A DNA stretch of 23,964 nt from an uncultured Eubacteriales bacterium (GTDB taxonomy: Bacteria; Bacillota; Clostridia; Christensenellales; Borkfalkiaceae), in the NCBI GenBank assembly GCA_905211955.1, contig CAJMCT010000005.1:1-23964 (forward strand). The letters are read 5' to 3'. A program made the translations under genes and the position numbers. How positions within the stretch are numbered: position 1 is the stretch's first letter; each line of letters begins with the position of its first letter. Below, one piece after another: positions 8,173-14,844 of the stretch. Below the pieces are notes generated by a model that searched no databases, was not told where the DNA came from, and saw nothing but the letters and a program-made list of their open reading frames with translations.

Positions 8173-8859
8173 ATGGCAGTCACTTTTATAAGAACGTTCA
8201 TCATCTTTTTAACCTTGATTATCGTTATGCGATTAATGGGAAAGCGCCAAATCGGTGAAATGCAACCATTTGAATTTGTTATAACTCTAATAGTAGCAGA
8301 CCTTGCTTGCGTGCCTATGGCAGACGTATCTATTCCGCTGGTTTACGGAATAGTGGCGATTTTAGTACTTTTTGTTTTGCATCAACTACTTTCTTTTATA
8401 GAACAAAGTGGAAATTTTGCTAAAATGATCGTTTCAGGAAAGCCTAGCATTGTAATAAACAAAAACGGGGTAGACCTTAAAGAACTAAAAAAGAACAACT
8501 TAGCGATAGACGATTTAATCGAGTCTATGCGGTCCTCTGGGTATTTTTCTTTAGACGACGTTTTTTATGCAATCTTTGAATCTAACGGAAAACTTTCCGC
8601 ATTAGAAAACCCCGAAAAAAAAGAAAAGCAGAGCGGGCTTCCTATCGTTCTTATTAGCGACGGCAAAGTGGTAAACAAAAACTTACGCCTTGCAAGAATA
8701 GAACGAAAAGATTTAGAAGAAATAGTAAAAAATAACAACACCACTATTAAACGCACTGAAGTATTTACCGTAGACGGCGACGGCAGGGTTTATTTTAAAA
8801 GTAAGAATAGGAAATATCAAGTGTTCAATATTCCAGTAAGGGAGAGTGTAAAATGGTAA
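8173..8859 (+). CDS. DUF421 membrane protein (YetF/YcaP family)
   Basis: Family of unknown biochemical function: a few N-terminal membrane helices followed by a soluble alpha/beta domain. The 228-residue product matches: hydrophobic segments at about 4-20, 37-50 and 55-72, the conserved RLMGKRQIGEMQPFEFVITLIVADLACVPM region, then a soluble part with GKPSIVINKNGV and LIESMRSSGYFSLDDVFYAIFESNGKLS, diagnostic of DUF421. No clear Shine-Dalgarno precedes the ATG. A possible -10 GATAAT (8160-8165), with a weak -35 TGCATA at 8137-8142, would start the transcript within a base or two of the ATG, so it may be leaderless. The next gene overlaps by 7 nt and encodes a DUF4363 protein, a pairing I recall from Clostridia and Bacilli. 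The role is unknown. Confidence 0.88.
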   Translation: MAVTFIRTFIIFLTLIIVMRLMGKRQIGEMQPFEFVITLIVADLACVPMADVSIPLVYGIVAILVLFVLHQLLSFIEQSGNFAKMIVSGKPSIVINKNGVDLKELKKNNLAIDDLIESMRSSGYFSLDDVFYAIFESNGKLSALENPEKKEKQSGLPIVLISDGKVVNKNLRLARIERKDLEEIVKNNNTTIKRTEVFTVDGDGRVYFKSKNRKYQVFNIPVRESVKW

Positions 8860-9230
8860 AATCGTTAGTTTCCATGCTCACTGTTTTATCTTTGCTTATA
8901 GTGGGTTCGATATTGGAAACGTGGTTTGTTAATAAGCAATTTAAGGAGTTTGACGGAGTGCTTTTTGAACTTTATCAAAAGGTAGACCAAGAAATTGCCG
9001 TAGAAGACGACGTCTTAGCCGTTCAAAAAAATTGGCTTGACAAAAAGCGTGTGCTCCATATTTTTATTCCTCACAACGATATTAAAGAAATGGACCTTTG
9101 GATTTCAGAGTCGGTCACTCTCGTTCGCGATAAAGAGTGGAAAGACGCAATCTCTAAAGTGGAAGTTTTAAGAGAACTATCAGAGCAAATTCCTAAAACG
9201 TTTAGAGTAAGTTTTGAGAATATTTTATAA
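8853..9230 (+). CDS. DUF4363 family protein
   Basis: A small protein of 125 residues with one N-terminal hydrophobic helix (about 5-25, VSMLTVLSLLIVGSILETW), a short signal-anchor, and an otherwise soluble helical body rich in charged residues. The conserved style of the family is visible in the ILETWFVNKQF start, KNWLDKKRVLHIFIPHNDI and the WKDAISKVEVLRELSEQIPKTF end. AAGGGAG (8838-8844) lies 8 nt before the ATG, inside the end of the DUF421 gene, and the genes overlap by 7 nt, so translation is probably coupled. It most likely works with the DUF421 protein at the membrane. The function is unknown. Confidence 0.82.
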   Translation: MVKSLVSMLTVLSLLIVGSILETWFVNKQFKEFDGVLFELYQKVDQEIAVEDDVLAVQKNWLDKKRVLHIFIPHNDIKEMDLWISESVTLVRDKEWKDAISKVEVLRELSEQIPKTFRVSFENIL

Positions 9231-9236
9231 AGCAAA

Positions 9237-9270
9237 AAAAGCACCTTAAAAAAGGTGCTTTTAATTTTTT
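9237..9270. terminator. Bidirectional terminator
   Basis: AAAAGCACCTT (9237-9247) pairs with AAGGTGCTTTT (9252-9262) around an AAAA loop. T-rich tracts follow on both strands. It serves the DUF421-DUF4363 unit and the convergent Wzz-like gene. Confidence 0.88.
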
Positions 9271-9278
9271 ATTATTGT

Positions 9279-10601
9279 TTACGCTTTAACTTCTTCTTGA
9301 TTGAAAAAACCTTGTTTTTTCATTTTAGAAAACGTTTGTGCAAACGCAACGATAAGTGATACTAAAATTACCACAACGTCAACGACCAAGATAAGTTTAA
9401 CGTCAACAAAACTTTCAACTGTGCTTTGTGCGGGGTTTACCACACGAGCAAGAGAAGTTAAACCTTTGTTTTGGTTATATTCGTTAGAAAGGTTGGTATA
9501 CTTATTTACGGCAGTTTGAAGAGCAGAGCTTGCGCCCTTTAATGCGGTAGCAACTGCGTCGCCAGTGATGGAATCGCTTGCCGTTCCGATTTTACCTTGT
9601 AAGTAGGTAATAGTCGTTTCTTTTGCTCCTGCCTTTTGAGCCTTTTCGGTGTAGGTTATAACTTCTTCAGAGAGTTTTAAGTAAAACTCGTCACCGCCAA
9701 AGTTATAAACGTTTGCACCGTTAGGATCGGATACTATATTTTGAATAGTGGTAGAATAACTGTCAAGGTTTGCCTTTGCCGCGTCAGCCATTGCTTGATA
9801 GGTCGCCTTTTCGCTTAAAGCGGTGTTCTTTGACAATTCAAGATAGTTAGAGATAGTGTTGGTGGATTTTTCAACCTTATTAGAAACCACGCTTAATTGG
9901 AGAGCGGATAATTGGTTTTTAATAACGGCTAATTCGTTTAATACCATTTCTAAAGTTTCACTTTGCCCGTCTGCTTTAAATTGTAAAGCGCTAGAGTTAT
10001 TTGCAACGAAACTGTTGATAGAAGTGATATAAGAATCAACGGTGTCTAAAAGTCCGTCGACAACTTGAATATAATCTAAAACTGCAAGTTGGTTGTCAAT
10101 ATTTACGCCGTAAGATAGGGTGGGGAAGGTTTTAGAAGCAAATGCGTTTATATATTCAACGTTAACTGCATCTAAAATAGCCTTATATTCACCGCTCGTT
10201 AAATCGAGTTCAGAGTCGGATTTAATTTGAACCACAAAAGTGGTGGGCACGAATTCTTCTTCTTCGTCTAAGGTGTCGGGAATAGAAGCACTAACGGTAA
10301 GAGCCTTAGTGATTTTATCTGAAATCTCTAATGCCTTTTCAGCATCGTCTTTGTAAACGCTATCAAGTGCTTTTCCAACAACGGTACTCTTATATGCGTT
10401 CATAGAAGAAAGAGTGGTTTCGTCCGCTTCTTTAAATGAAACGGTAGACGAATAAACCGACTTACCCGTAAAACCCTTAACGGCAAGTAAAACGCCCGTT
10501 GCTAAAATTACACAAACGAGAGCGTATATTACACCGCGTAAGAAACTTTTTTTGAATACCGCAAAGACTTGACCAAGCGTTATTTCCTTTTCTTCGTTCA
10601 T
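9279..10601 (-). CDS. Wzz-like polysaccharide co-polymerase / chain-length determinant
   Basis: Membrane protein thought to control polymer length of surface polysaccharide. The 440 residues show the family layout: a short cytoplasmic start, membrane helix 1 at about 22-41 (VIYALVCVILATGVLLAVKG), a long extracytoplasmic region of roughly 350 residues rich in coiled-coil-like helices with many Ala/Ser/Lys/Glu, and membrane helix 2 at about 400-421. NPAQS just before helix 2 resembles the proline-containing motif of Wzz proteins. No tyrosine-kinase domain is fused, and none lies nearby. The start is supported by AAAGGGG with a 7-nt spacer (10609-10615, complementary strand). It is divergent from rfbB across 208 bp. 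The family call rests on topology and weak motifs, so a related Wzz-domain protein of other function is possible. Confidence 0.72.
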   Translation of the reverse strand: MNEEKEITLGQVFAVFKKSFLRGVIYALVCVILATGVLLAVKGFTGKSVYSSTVSFKEADETTLSSMNAYKSTVVGKALDSVYKDDAEKALEISDKITKALTVSASIPDTLDEEEEFVPTTFVVQIKSDSELDLTSGEYKAILDAVNVEYINAFASKTFPTLSYGVNIDNQLAVLDYIQVVDGLLDTVDSYITSINSFVANNSSALQFKADGQSETLEMVLNELAVIKNQLSALQLSVVSNKVEKSTNTISNYLELSKNTALSEKATYQAMADAAKANLDSYSTTIQNIVSDPNGANVYNFGGDEFYLKLSEEVITYTEKAQKAGAKETTITYLQGKIGTASDSITGDAVATALKGASSALQTAVNKYTNLSNEYNQNKGLTSLARVVNPAQSTVESFVDVKLILVVDVVVILVSLIVAFAQTFSKMKKQGFFNQEEVKA

Positions 10602-10632
10602 AATAATACCCCTTTCATAGGAATTTTTATAT

Positions 10633-10661
10633 AGTTTAACACAGTTTTAACCTTTTTGCAA
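10633..10661 (-). promoter_or_regulatory. Possible promoter of the Wzz-like gene
   Basis: On the - strand TTGCAA (10661-10656) and TAAACT (10638-10633) are 17 bp apart. The -10 is a weak match. A TATATA nearby (10633-10628) is an alternative without a good -35. Confidence 0.4.
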
Positions 10662-10684
10662 TAAATTTAACCGATAATATTTTA

Positions 10685-10707
10685 GCGCATGCACGTGCGC
10701 GCACGTA
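10685..10707. other. 23-bp alternating purine-pyrimidine tract with a 14-bp perfect palindrome
   Basis: Every step from 10685 to 10707 alternates purine and pyrimidine. The tract is very GC-rich compared with the AT-rich flanks. It contains the perfect palindrome ACGTGCGCGCACGT (10693-10706) and a second inverted repeat GCGCA/TGCGC (10685-10689 with 10696-10700). It lies between the divergent promoters of the Wzz-like gene and rfbB. It may be a regulator-binding site, or DNA prone to the Z form or cruciform extrusion. Confidence 0.6.
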
Positions 10708-10733
10708 AATAGGGCTCAAATTTCTTTTACCGC

Positions 10734-10762
10734 TTGATATTTTTATACGTGTGTGTTAAAAT
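10734..10762 (+). promoter_or_regulatory. Promoter of the rfbBDC operon
   Basis: TTGATA (10734-10739) and TAAAAT (10757-10762) are 17 bp apart, so transcription begins near 10769. This rules out an in-frame GTG at 10753 as the rfbB start, because that codon overlaps the -10 region. Confidence 0.75.
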
Positions 10763-10809
10763 ATAACTTAGAAAAAATCTTTGCAAAAAAAGGAAAAAGC
10801 AAGACATTT

Positions 10810-11829
10810 ATGACAATAATCGTCACAGGCGGTGCCGGTTTTATCGGCAGTAATTTCGTTTTTTACGAAATGAAAAATCACCCAAATTATAGAATAATTT
10901 GTTTAGATAAACTTACCTATGCGGGTAATTTATCTACGTTAAAGAGCGTTTTAGATAAGCCTAATTTTAGGTTTGTTAAAGCCGATATATGCGACAAGGA
11001 AGCAGTTGAAAAACTTTTTGAGGAAGAAAAGCCTGACATCGTTGTCAACTTTGCTGCGGAAAGCCACGTTGATAGAAGTATTGAAGACCCCGAAATATTC
11101 TTAAGAACGAATATTTTAGGCACGGCAAACCTTATGAACGCTTGCAATAAATACGGTATAAAAAGGTATCACCAAGTTTCTACGGACGAAGTTTACGGAG
11201 ACCTTCCGTTAGATCGTCCCGACCTTTTCTTTACGGAAAACACACCGATCCACACGAGCAGTCCTTATAGTAGTTCTAAAGCGGGCGCAGACCTTTTGGT
11301 TTTAGCATATCATAGAACTTACGGACTTCCCGTATCTATTTCAAGGTGTTCTAATAACTATGGTCCCTATCACTTCCCCGAAAAGTTAATACCATTAATG
11401 ATAGCAAACGCGCTAAACGATAAACCGCTCCCCGTGTACGGAGAAGGGCTTAACGTTAGAGATTGGCTATATGTTGAAGACCATTGCAAAGCAATCGATA
11501 TGATTATTCATAATGGTAAGGTGGGCGAAGTATATAACGTTGGTGGACACAACGAAAAGAGAAATATAGATATCGTTAAAATTATTTGCAAAGAACTGGG
11601 CAAGCCCGAAAGTTTAATTACGCACGTGACGGATAGAAAAGGTCACGATATGCGCTACGCTATAGACCCGACTAAAATCAAAAACGATTTGGGGTGGTAT
11701 CCCGAAACCAAGTTTGAAGACGGTATAAAAAAGACGATAGAGTGGTATTTAAACAATAAAGAGTGGTGGGAAACCATAATTTCTGGCGAATACCAAAATT
11801 ATTACGAAAAAATGTACGGTAATAGATAA
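10810..11829 (+). CDS. rfbB: dTDP-glucose 4,6-dehydratase
   Basis: Second enzyme of dTDP-L-rhamnose synthesis: NAD-dependent oxidation, dehydration and reduction of dTDP-glucose to the 4-keto-6-deoxy sugar. A start at the ATG of 10810 gives 339 residues, the usual length, and the expected MTIIVTGGAGFIGSNF. Seen: NAD loop GGAGFIG (7-13), AAESHVDRS (82-90), the catalytic Thr-Asp-Glu in STDEVYG (124-130), the Tyr-x3-Lys pair in SPYSSSKAGADL (Tyr153, Lys157), RCSNNYGP and a late RDWLYVEDHC. The nearest purine-rich site, AAGGA at 10790-10794, is about 15 nt away, so initiation may be modest. rfbD begins directly after the stop. No rfbA (glucose-1-phosphate thymidylyltransferase) is in the window. 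Confidence 0.93.
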   Translation: MTIIVTGGAGFIGSNFVFYEMKNHPNYRIICLDKLTYAGNLSTLKSVLDKPNFRFVKADICDKEAVEKLFEEEKPDIVVNFAAESHVDRSIEDPEIFLRTNILGTANLMNACNKYGIKRYHQVSTDEVYGDLPLDRPDLFFTENTPIHTSSPYSSSKAGADLLVLAYHRTYGLPVSISRCSNNYGPYHFPEKLIPLMIANALNDKPLPVYGEGLNVRDWLYVEDHCKAIDMIIHNGKVGEVYNVGGHNEKRNIDIVKIICKELGKPESLITHVTDRKGHDMRYAIDPTKIKNDLGWYPETKFEDGIKKTIEWYLNNKEWWETIISGEYQNYYEKMYGNR

Positions 11830-12693
11830 ATGAAAGTTTTAGTGACGGGTGTTAAAGGGCAACTTGGCTATGACGTGGTAAACGAACTAAATAAGCGCGG
11901 ACACCAAGCGATAGGGGTTGACGTTGAAGAGATGGATATAACCGATTTTGTTTCGGTGGATAGGGTTATTAAGGGTGAAAACCCCGATGCCGTTATACAC
12001 TGCGCCGCGTGGACGGCGGTAGACCTTGCCGAAGAGAAAGAAAACGTTTCTAAAGTAATGGAAGTAAACGCTACGGGGACAGAGAACATCGCAAAGGTTT
12101 GCAAGGATATAAACGCTAAAATGATTTATATTTCTACCGACTACGTGTTCGACGGAAAAGGCGATACCCCTTGGCAACCGGACTGTAAGGACTATAAACC
12201 GCAAAACGTTTATGGAGAAAGTAAACTCAAAGGCGAACTTGCCGTTTCTTCCATTTTAGATAAATACTTTATCGTTAGAATTGCGTGGGTGTTTGGCAAA
12301 AATGGTAAAAACTTTATAAAGACAATGCTATCGGTAGGCAAAAAGTTCGATACGGTAAGGGTAGTATGCGACCAAGTTGGAACGCCGACGTATACGCTTG
12401 ATTTATCAGTGCTTTTAGTGGATATGGTAGAGACCGAAAAGTACGGCTACTATCACGCAACAAACGAAGGTGGATATATCTCTTGGTATGACTTTACGGT
12501 AGAAATTTATCGCCAAGCAGGGTTAAAAACTAAAGTTTTACCCGTGACTACCGCTGAATACGGTTTATCAAAGGCGGTTAGACCTTTCAATTCAAGGCTT
12601 GATAAATCTAAACTTTCTCTAAAAGGATTTAATTTGCTTCCCGACTGGAAAGACGCACTAAATAGATATTTAAAAGAAATCGGCGAAATTTAA
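11830..12693 (+). CDS. rfbD: dTDP-4-dehydrorhamnose reductase
   Basis: Last step of dTDP-L-rhamnose synthesis, NAD(P)H-dependent reduction of dTDP-4-keto-rhamnose. The 287-residue short-chain dehydrogenase has the cofactor loop GVKGQLG (7-13), DITDF (36-40), HCAAWTAVDLAE (57-68), the substrate segment STDYVFDGKG (102-111) and the catalytic YGESK with Tyr128 and Lys132. Its ATG follows the rfbB stop with no gap, which implies coupled translation. The gene order B-D-C differs from the common B-D-A-C or A-C-B-D sets and lacks A. Confidence 0.92.
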   Translation: MKVLVTGVKGQLGYDVVNELNKRGHQAIGVDVEEMDITDFVSVDRVIKGENPDAVIHCAAWTAVDLAEEKENVSKVMEVNATGTENIAKVCKDINAKMIYISTDYVFDGKGDTPWQPDCKDYKPQNVYGESKLKGELAVSSILDKYFIVRIAWVFGKNGKNFIKTMLSVGKKFDTVRVVCDQVGTPTYTLDLSVLLVDMVETEKYGYYHATNEGGYISWYDFTVEIYRQAGLKTKVLPVTTAEYGLSKAVRPFNSRLDKSKLSLKGFNLLPDWKDALNRYLKEIGEI

Positions 12694-12704
12694 GGTGAAA
12701 ATTT

Positions 12705-13295
12705 ATGGCACAAATTAAAGTAGAAAAAGCCCCAATTGAAGGGCTTTACGTAATAGAACCTACCGTTCATGGTGACGAAAGGGGATATTTTATGGAAACT
12801 TATAACCTAAATGATATGAAAGAGTTTGGGCTAGATATGGTTTTCGTTCAAGACAATCAATCGATGAGCGTTAAGGGTGTTTTGCGTGGGCTTCACTTTC
12901 AAAAAAATTACCCCCAAGGCAAGTTGGTAAGGGTAATAAAAGGCAGAGTGTTCGACGTTGCAGTCGATATGAGAAAGGACTCTAAAACTTACGGAAAATG
13001 GTTTGGAGTAGAACTATCCGAAGAAAACAAAAAACAATTTTACATATCAGAAGGCTTTGCACACGGATTTTTAGTGCTATCCGATAAGGCGGAATTTTGT
13101 TATAAAGTGACTGATTTTTACCACGCTAACGACGAAGGGGGGCTTGCTTGGAATGACCCCGATATCGGAATTGAGTGGCCGGAAGTCGATGGTGAGTATA
13201 GCGGAACTGCTCAAGCCGAAGGGTATACGTTAAAAGACGGAACGCCGTTAAATTTGAGTGCAAAAGATCAAGGTTGGGAAAGATTAAAAAAATAA
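12705..13295 (+). CDS. rfbC: dTDP-4-dehydrorhamnose 3,5-epimerase
   Basis: Cupin-fold epimerase that converts dTDP-4-keto-6-deoxyglucose to dTDP-4-keto-rhamnose, between the RfbB and RfbD steps. The 196 residues carry the motifs DERGYFMETY (24-33), FVQDNQSMSVKGVLRGLHFQ with the catalytic His64, GKLVRVIKGRVFDVAVDMR (72-90), SEGFAHGFLVLSD (115-127) and the Tyr of DFYH (Tyr139). AAGGTG (12692-12697) overlaps the rfbD stop and lies 7 nt before the ATG. Family length is about 180-200. Confidence 0.93.
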   Translation: MAQIKVEKAPIEGLYVIEPTVHGDERGYFMETYNLNDMKEFGLDMVFVQDNQSMSVKGVLRGLHFQKNYPQGKLVRVIKGRVFDVAVDMRKDSKTYGKWFGVELSEENKKQFYISEGFAHGFLVLSDKAEFCYKVTDFYHANDEGGLAWNDPDIGIEWPEVDGEYSGTAQAEGYTLKDGTPLNLSAKDQGWERLKK

Positions 13296-13305
13296 AAAGG
13301 GCGCT

Positions 13306-14367
13306 ATGGCAATAAGCAAAACTAAAAGAAAGATAATAATAAACGTGGCGGTCATACTGTGTGTGACCGCTCTTACTTTCATTTATCTTTTTTTAAGTGG
13401 AAACGTTAAGTGGGAAGACGTTAAAGCAATAGGCTTTTCGCAATATCTTTTGGTGTTTTCGCTATTTGTTTTTTCGTTGTTATTAGTGTCTTTAGTAGAC
13501 TTTTTTATCTACCGCTCGTTTACTAAAAGTATGAATTATGGAAAGTGCGTGTTAAATACCTTATATGGTAATTTAGGCTCTGCCGTCACCCCGTTAAAGA
13601 GCGGACATTTTCCAATGATGTTTTACTATCAATATAACGCAAACGTTCCTATAAAAGACACGGCTACGGGGCTTGTTAAATGCCAAATTATTTATAGCAT
13701 AACCACCATTGTTTTATATTCTATAATGGCGATAGCGCTTGCCGTTTCTAACGTCATAGTAGAAATAAACGAAACAACTGTAAAACTTTATCTCGTTTTA
13801 CTTATAGGTCTTGCTTTTCACTTGGGTGTATTTTTGCTTATAGTGTTTATGGCGGTAAACAAAAGGTTTCAAAATTTTATTTTAAAAATTTGCGCAAGCC
13901 TATTATATAAACTAAAAAAGATAGACGACAAGCAAAAGTTTATGGAAGAAAAGGCCGAAAATCTTTTGGTTTTTAAGAAAGAACTAGCCATAATCGGAAA
14001 GGGCTGGTATAAATATTTTGCACCTATCGTTTGTTATTTTTTGTACATGTTAATACTTAACAGTTTGCAATACGCCTCTTACTTAGCATTTACTAAAAAG
14101 CCGTTTATACTATCCGAAGCATATATGTTTTACGCACTGACCATAGCGTCAAGTTATATTACAAACGTTATACCATTGCCGGGCGGATTTGGGACTAGCG
14201 AACTTATGTTTACCATAATGTTCTCGTTAGTTATACAAGATGGGGTTTTGGGGTCTACGTTAGTTTTATGGAGAGTCGCAACCTACTACGTAGTTATAGC
14301 AATAGAACTTTTAGTGTTTATAGTGGTGTCCTTAGTAAATTCAAGAAAAAGAAAAATTCCGTTATAA
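13306..14367 (+). CDS. LPG-synthase-TM / YbhN-like flippase-domain membrane protein
   Basis: An integral membrane protein of 353 residues with about eight hydrophobic segments (roughly 10-29, 42-65, 119-142, 156-180, 237-256, 268-285, 300-318, 325-345). It has the layout of the lysylphosphatidylglycerol-synthase N-terminal membrane domain (UPF0104/YbhN), without the C-terminal aminoacyl-transferase domain. Typical motifs are a Gly-Ser-x-x-Thr-Pro-like GSAVTPLKSGHFP, and IPLPGGFGTSELMF near 290-303. AAAGGG (13296-13301) precedes the ATG by 4-5 nt, and the gap after rfbC is 10 nt, so it is in the rfb operon. Proteins of this family are often found with glycolipid and polysaccharide genes and are suspected to move lipid-linked precursors; that role is inference. 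Confidence 0.85.
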   Translation: MAISKTKRKIIINVAVILCVTALTFIYLFLSGNVKWEDVKAIGFSQYLLVFSLFVFSLLLVSLVDFFIYRSFTKSMNYGKCVLNTLYGNLGSAVTPLKSGHFPMMFYYQYNANVPIKDTATGLVKCQIIYSITTIVLYSIMAIALAVSNVIVEINETTVKLYLVLLIGLAFHLGVFLLIVFMAVNKRFQNFILKICASLLYKLKKIDDKQKFMEEKAENLLVFKKELAIIGKGWYKYFAPIVCYFLYMLILNSLQYASYLAFTKKPFILSEAYMFYALTIASSYITNVIPLPGGFGTSELMFTIMFSLVIQDGVLGSTLVLWRVATYYVVIAIELLVFIVVSLVNSRKRKIPL

Positions 14368-14390
14368 ACTGTCGAAAAACCGCATAAAAT
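14362..14390 (+). promoter_or_regulatory. Possible sigma-E-type promoter for spoIIID
   Basis: CATAAAAT (14383-14390) closely resembles the sporulation sigma-E -10 consensus CATACANT. A weaker TTATAAA (14362-14368) lies 14 bp upstream, at the usual distance for the -35. In spore formers spoIIID is established as a sigma-E-dependent gene. The -35 match is poor, so this is tentative. Confidence 0.4.
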
Positions 14391-14422
14391 TTACTATTCC
14401 TTAAAAAAAGGGGGTGTAAATT

Positions 14423-14686
14423 TTGAGCGAAGATTTAACAGAAAGAGTTATAGAAGAAGCGCGGTACATTATAGAAACGGGCGCAACGGTAAGAAGTACG
14501 GCAAAGGTATTTTGCTATTCAAAGTCTACCGTACATAAAGACGTAAGCGAACGGCTTTGTTATATAGACAAAGGTCTTTATAAAAAGGTAAAAAAGGTCT
14601 TACAAAAAAACCTTGCCGAACGGCATATTCGCGGTGGGGAAGCAACAAGAAAAAAATACCGCGAGAAAAAGTTGACAAAAGCATAG
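14423..14686 (+). CDS. spoIIID: Sporulation transcriptional regulator SpoIIID
   Basis: Small DNA-binding regulator of mother-cell gene expression during endospore formation. The 87-residue protein matches the family: ERVIEEARYIIETGATVRSTAKVFCYSKSTVHKDVSERL carries the helix-turn-helix (about 22-45), followed by the basic RHIRGGEATRKKY tail (68-80). It starts with TTG at 14423. AAGGGGGTG (14408-14416) ends 6 nt before it, and the only earlier candidate, a GTG at 14415, runs straight into a stop. The gene is the best evidence that this organism sporulates or descends from spore formers. The promoter of the ABC transporter operon lies partly within its 3' end (TTGACA at 14672-14677). Confidence 0.92.
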   Translation: MSEDLTERVIEEARYIIETGATVRSTAKVFCYSKSTVHKDVSERLCYIDKGLYKKVKKVLQKNLAERHIRGGEATRKKYREKKLTKA

Positions 14687-14700
14687 GCTTATATTACAAT
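14672..14700 (+). promoter_or_regulatory. Promoter of the ABC transporter operon
   Basis: TTGACA (14672-14677, inside the last codons of spoIIID) and TACAAT (14695-14700) are 17 bp apart. Transcription should begin near 14707 and yield a leader of about 138 nt. Confidence 0.82.
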
Positions 14701-14756
14701 AAAAGTATAAAAATACCTAAACCGAAAGGGCAAAACCTAACGGTAAAGGGCTGAAT

Positions 14757-14789
14757 ATGGAATATACAGGGCAAATTGGCTCTGTTTAA
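14757..14789 (+). CDS. Possible 10-residue leader peptide
   Basis: An ATG at 14757 opens a reading frame encoding MEYTGQIGSV that stops at TAA (14787-14789). AAAGGG (14745-14750) lies 6 nt upstream, a good Shine-Dalgarno spacing. The terminator stem begins 9 nt after the stop, so a ribosome at the stop codon would cover the base of the stem. There is no run of one amino acid as in classic biosynthetic attenuators. It could be chance, because the same bases also form the antiterminator pairings. Confidence 0.35.
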   Translation: MEYTGQIGSV

Positions 14790-14797
14790 TCGCGTAT

Positions 14798-14833
14798 CTC
14801 CCTTTGCCCTTTGGCGGAGGGAGTTTGTTTTTT
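14798..14833 (+). terminator. Leader terminator upstream of the ABC binding protein
   Basis: An 11-bp stem (14798-14808 with 14813-14823, two G-T pairs) closes a CTTT loop and is followed by TTTGTTTTTT. It lies between the promoter and the first gene, so it must be bypassed for expression. Confidence 0.88.
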
Positions 14834-14844
14834 CAGGAGGCATT

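Larger units (their letters stand above)
14707..14844 (+). promoter_or_regulatory. Attenuator-like leader (unassigned riboswitch or leader-peptide control)
   Basis: The leader ends in a strong terminator (14798-14833) just before the Shine-Dalgarno AGGAGG (14835-14840). Two upstream segments, AAAGGGCAAA (14725-14734) and AGGGCAAA (14768-14775), are exactly complementary to the terminator's 5' arm and loop (TTTGCCCTTT, 14803-14812). The second can instead fold into ACAGGGC/GCTCTGT (14766-14772 with 14779-14785). That gives mutually exclusive terminator, antiterminator and anti-antiterminator states. No TPP, SAM, cobalamin or guanidine-I core was recognised. The ACCGAA...GGTAAA spacing (14721-14747) recalls part of a glycine aptamer, but the P1 strand and the GGAGAG element are missing. 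Confidence 0.7.

Noticed and set aside
10753..10809. An in-frame GTG upstream that would lengthen rfbB by 19 residues
   Set aside because: It overlaps the -10 element of the rfbB promoter, and the extension precedes the conserved MTIIVTGG start of the family.
14707..14800. Glycine riboswitch in the ABC leader
   Set aside because: The ACCGAA...GGTAAA...CTGA spacing is similar to a glycine aptamer, but the 5' strand of P1 and the GGAGAG segment are absent downstream of the predicted transcript start. A covariance-model search would decide.
14776..14844. A longer start for the ABC binding lipoprotein
   Set aside because: The extension would translate through the leader terminator and place 23 residues before a normal lipoprotein signal. 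AGGAGG supports the ATG at 14845.
14687..14844. TPP riboswitch, expected if the importer carries a thiamine precursor
   Set aside because: The CTGAGA element and the TPP 3' core are not present.
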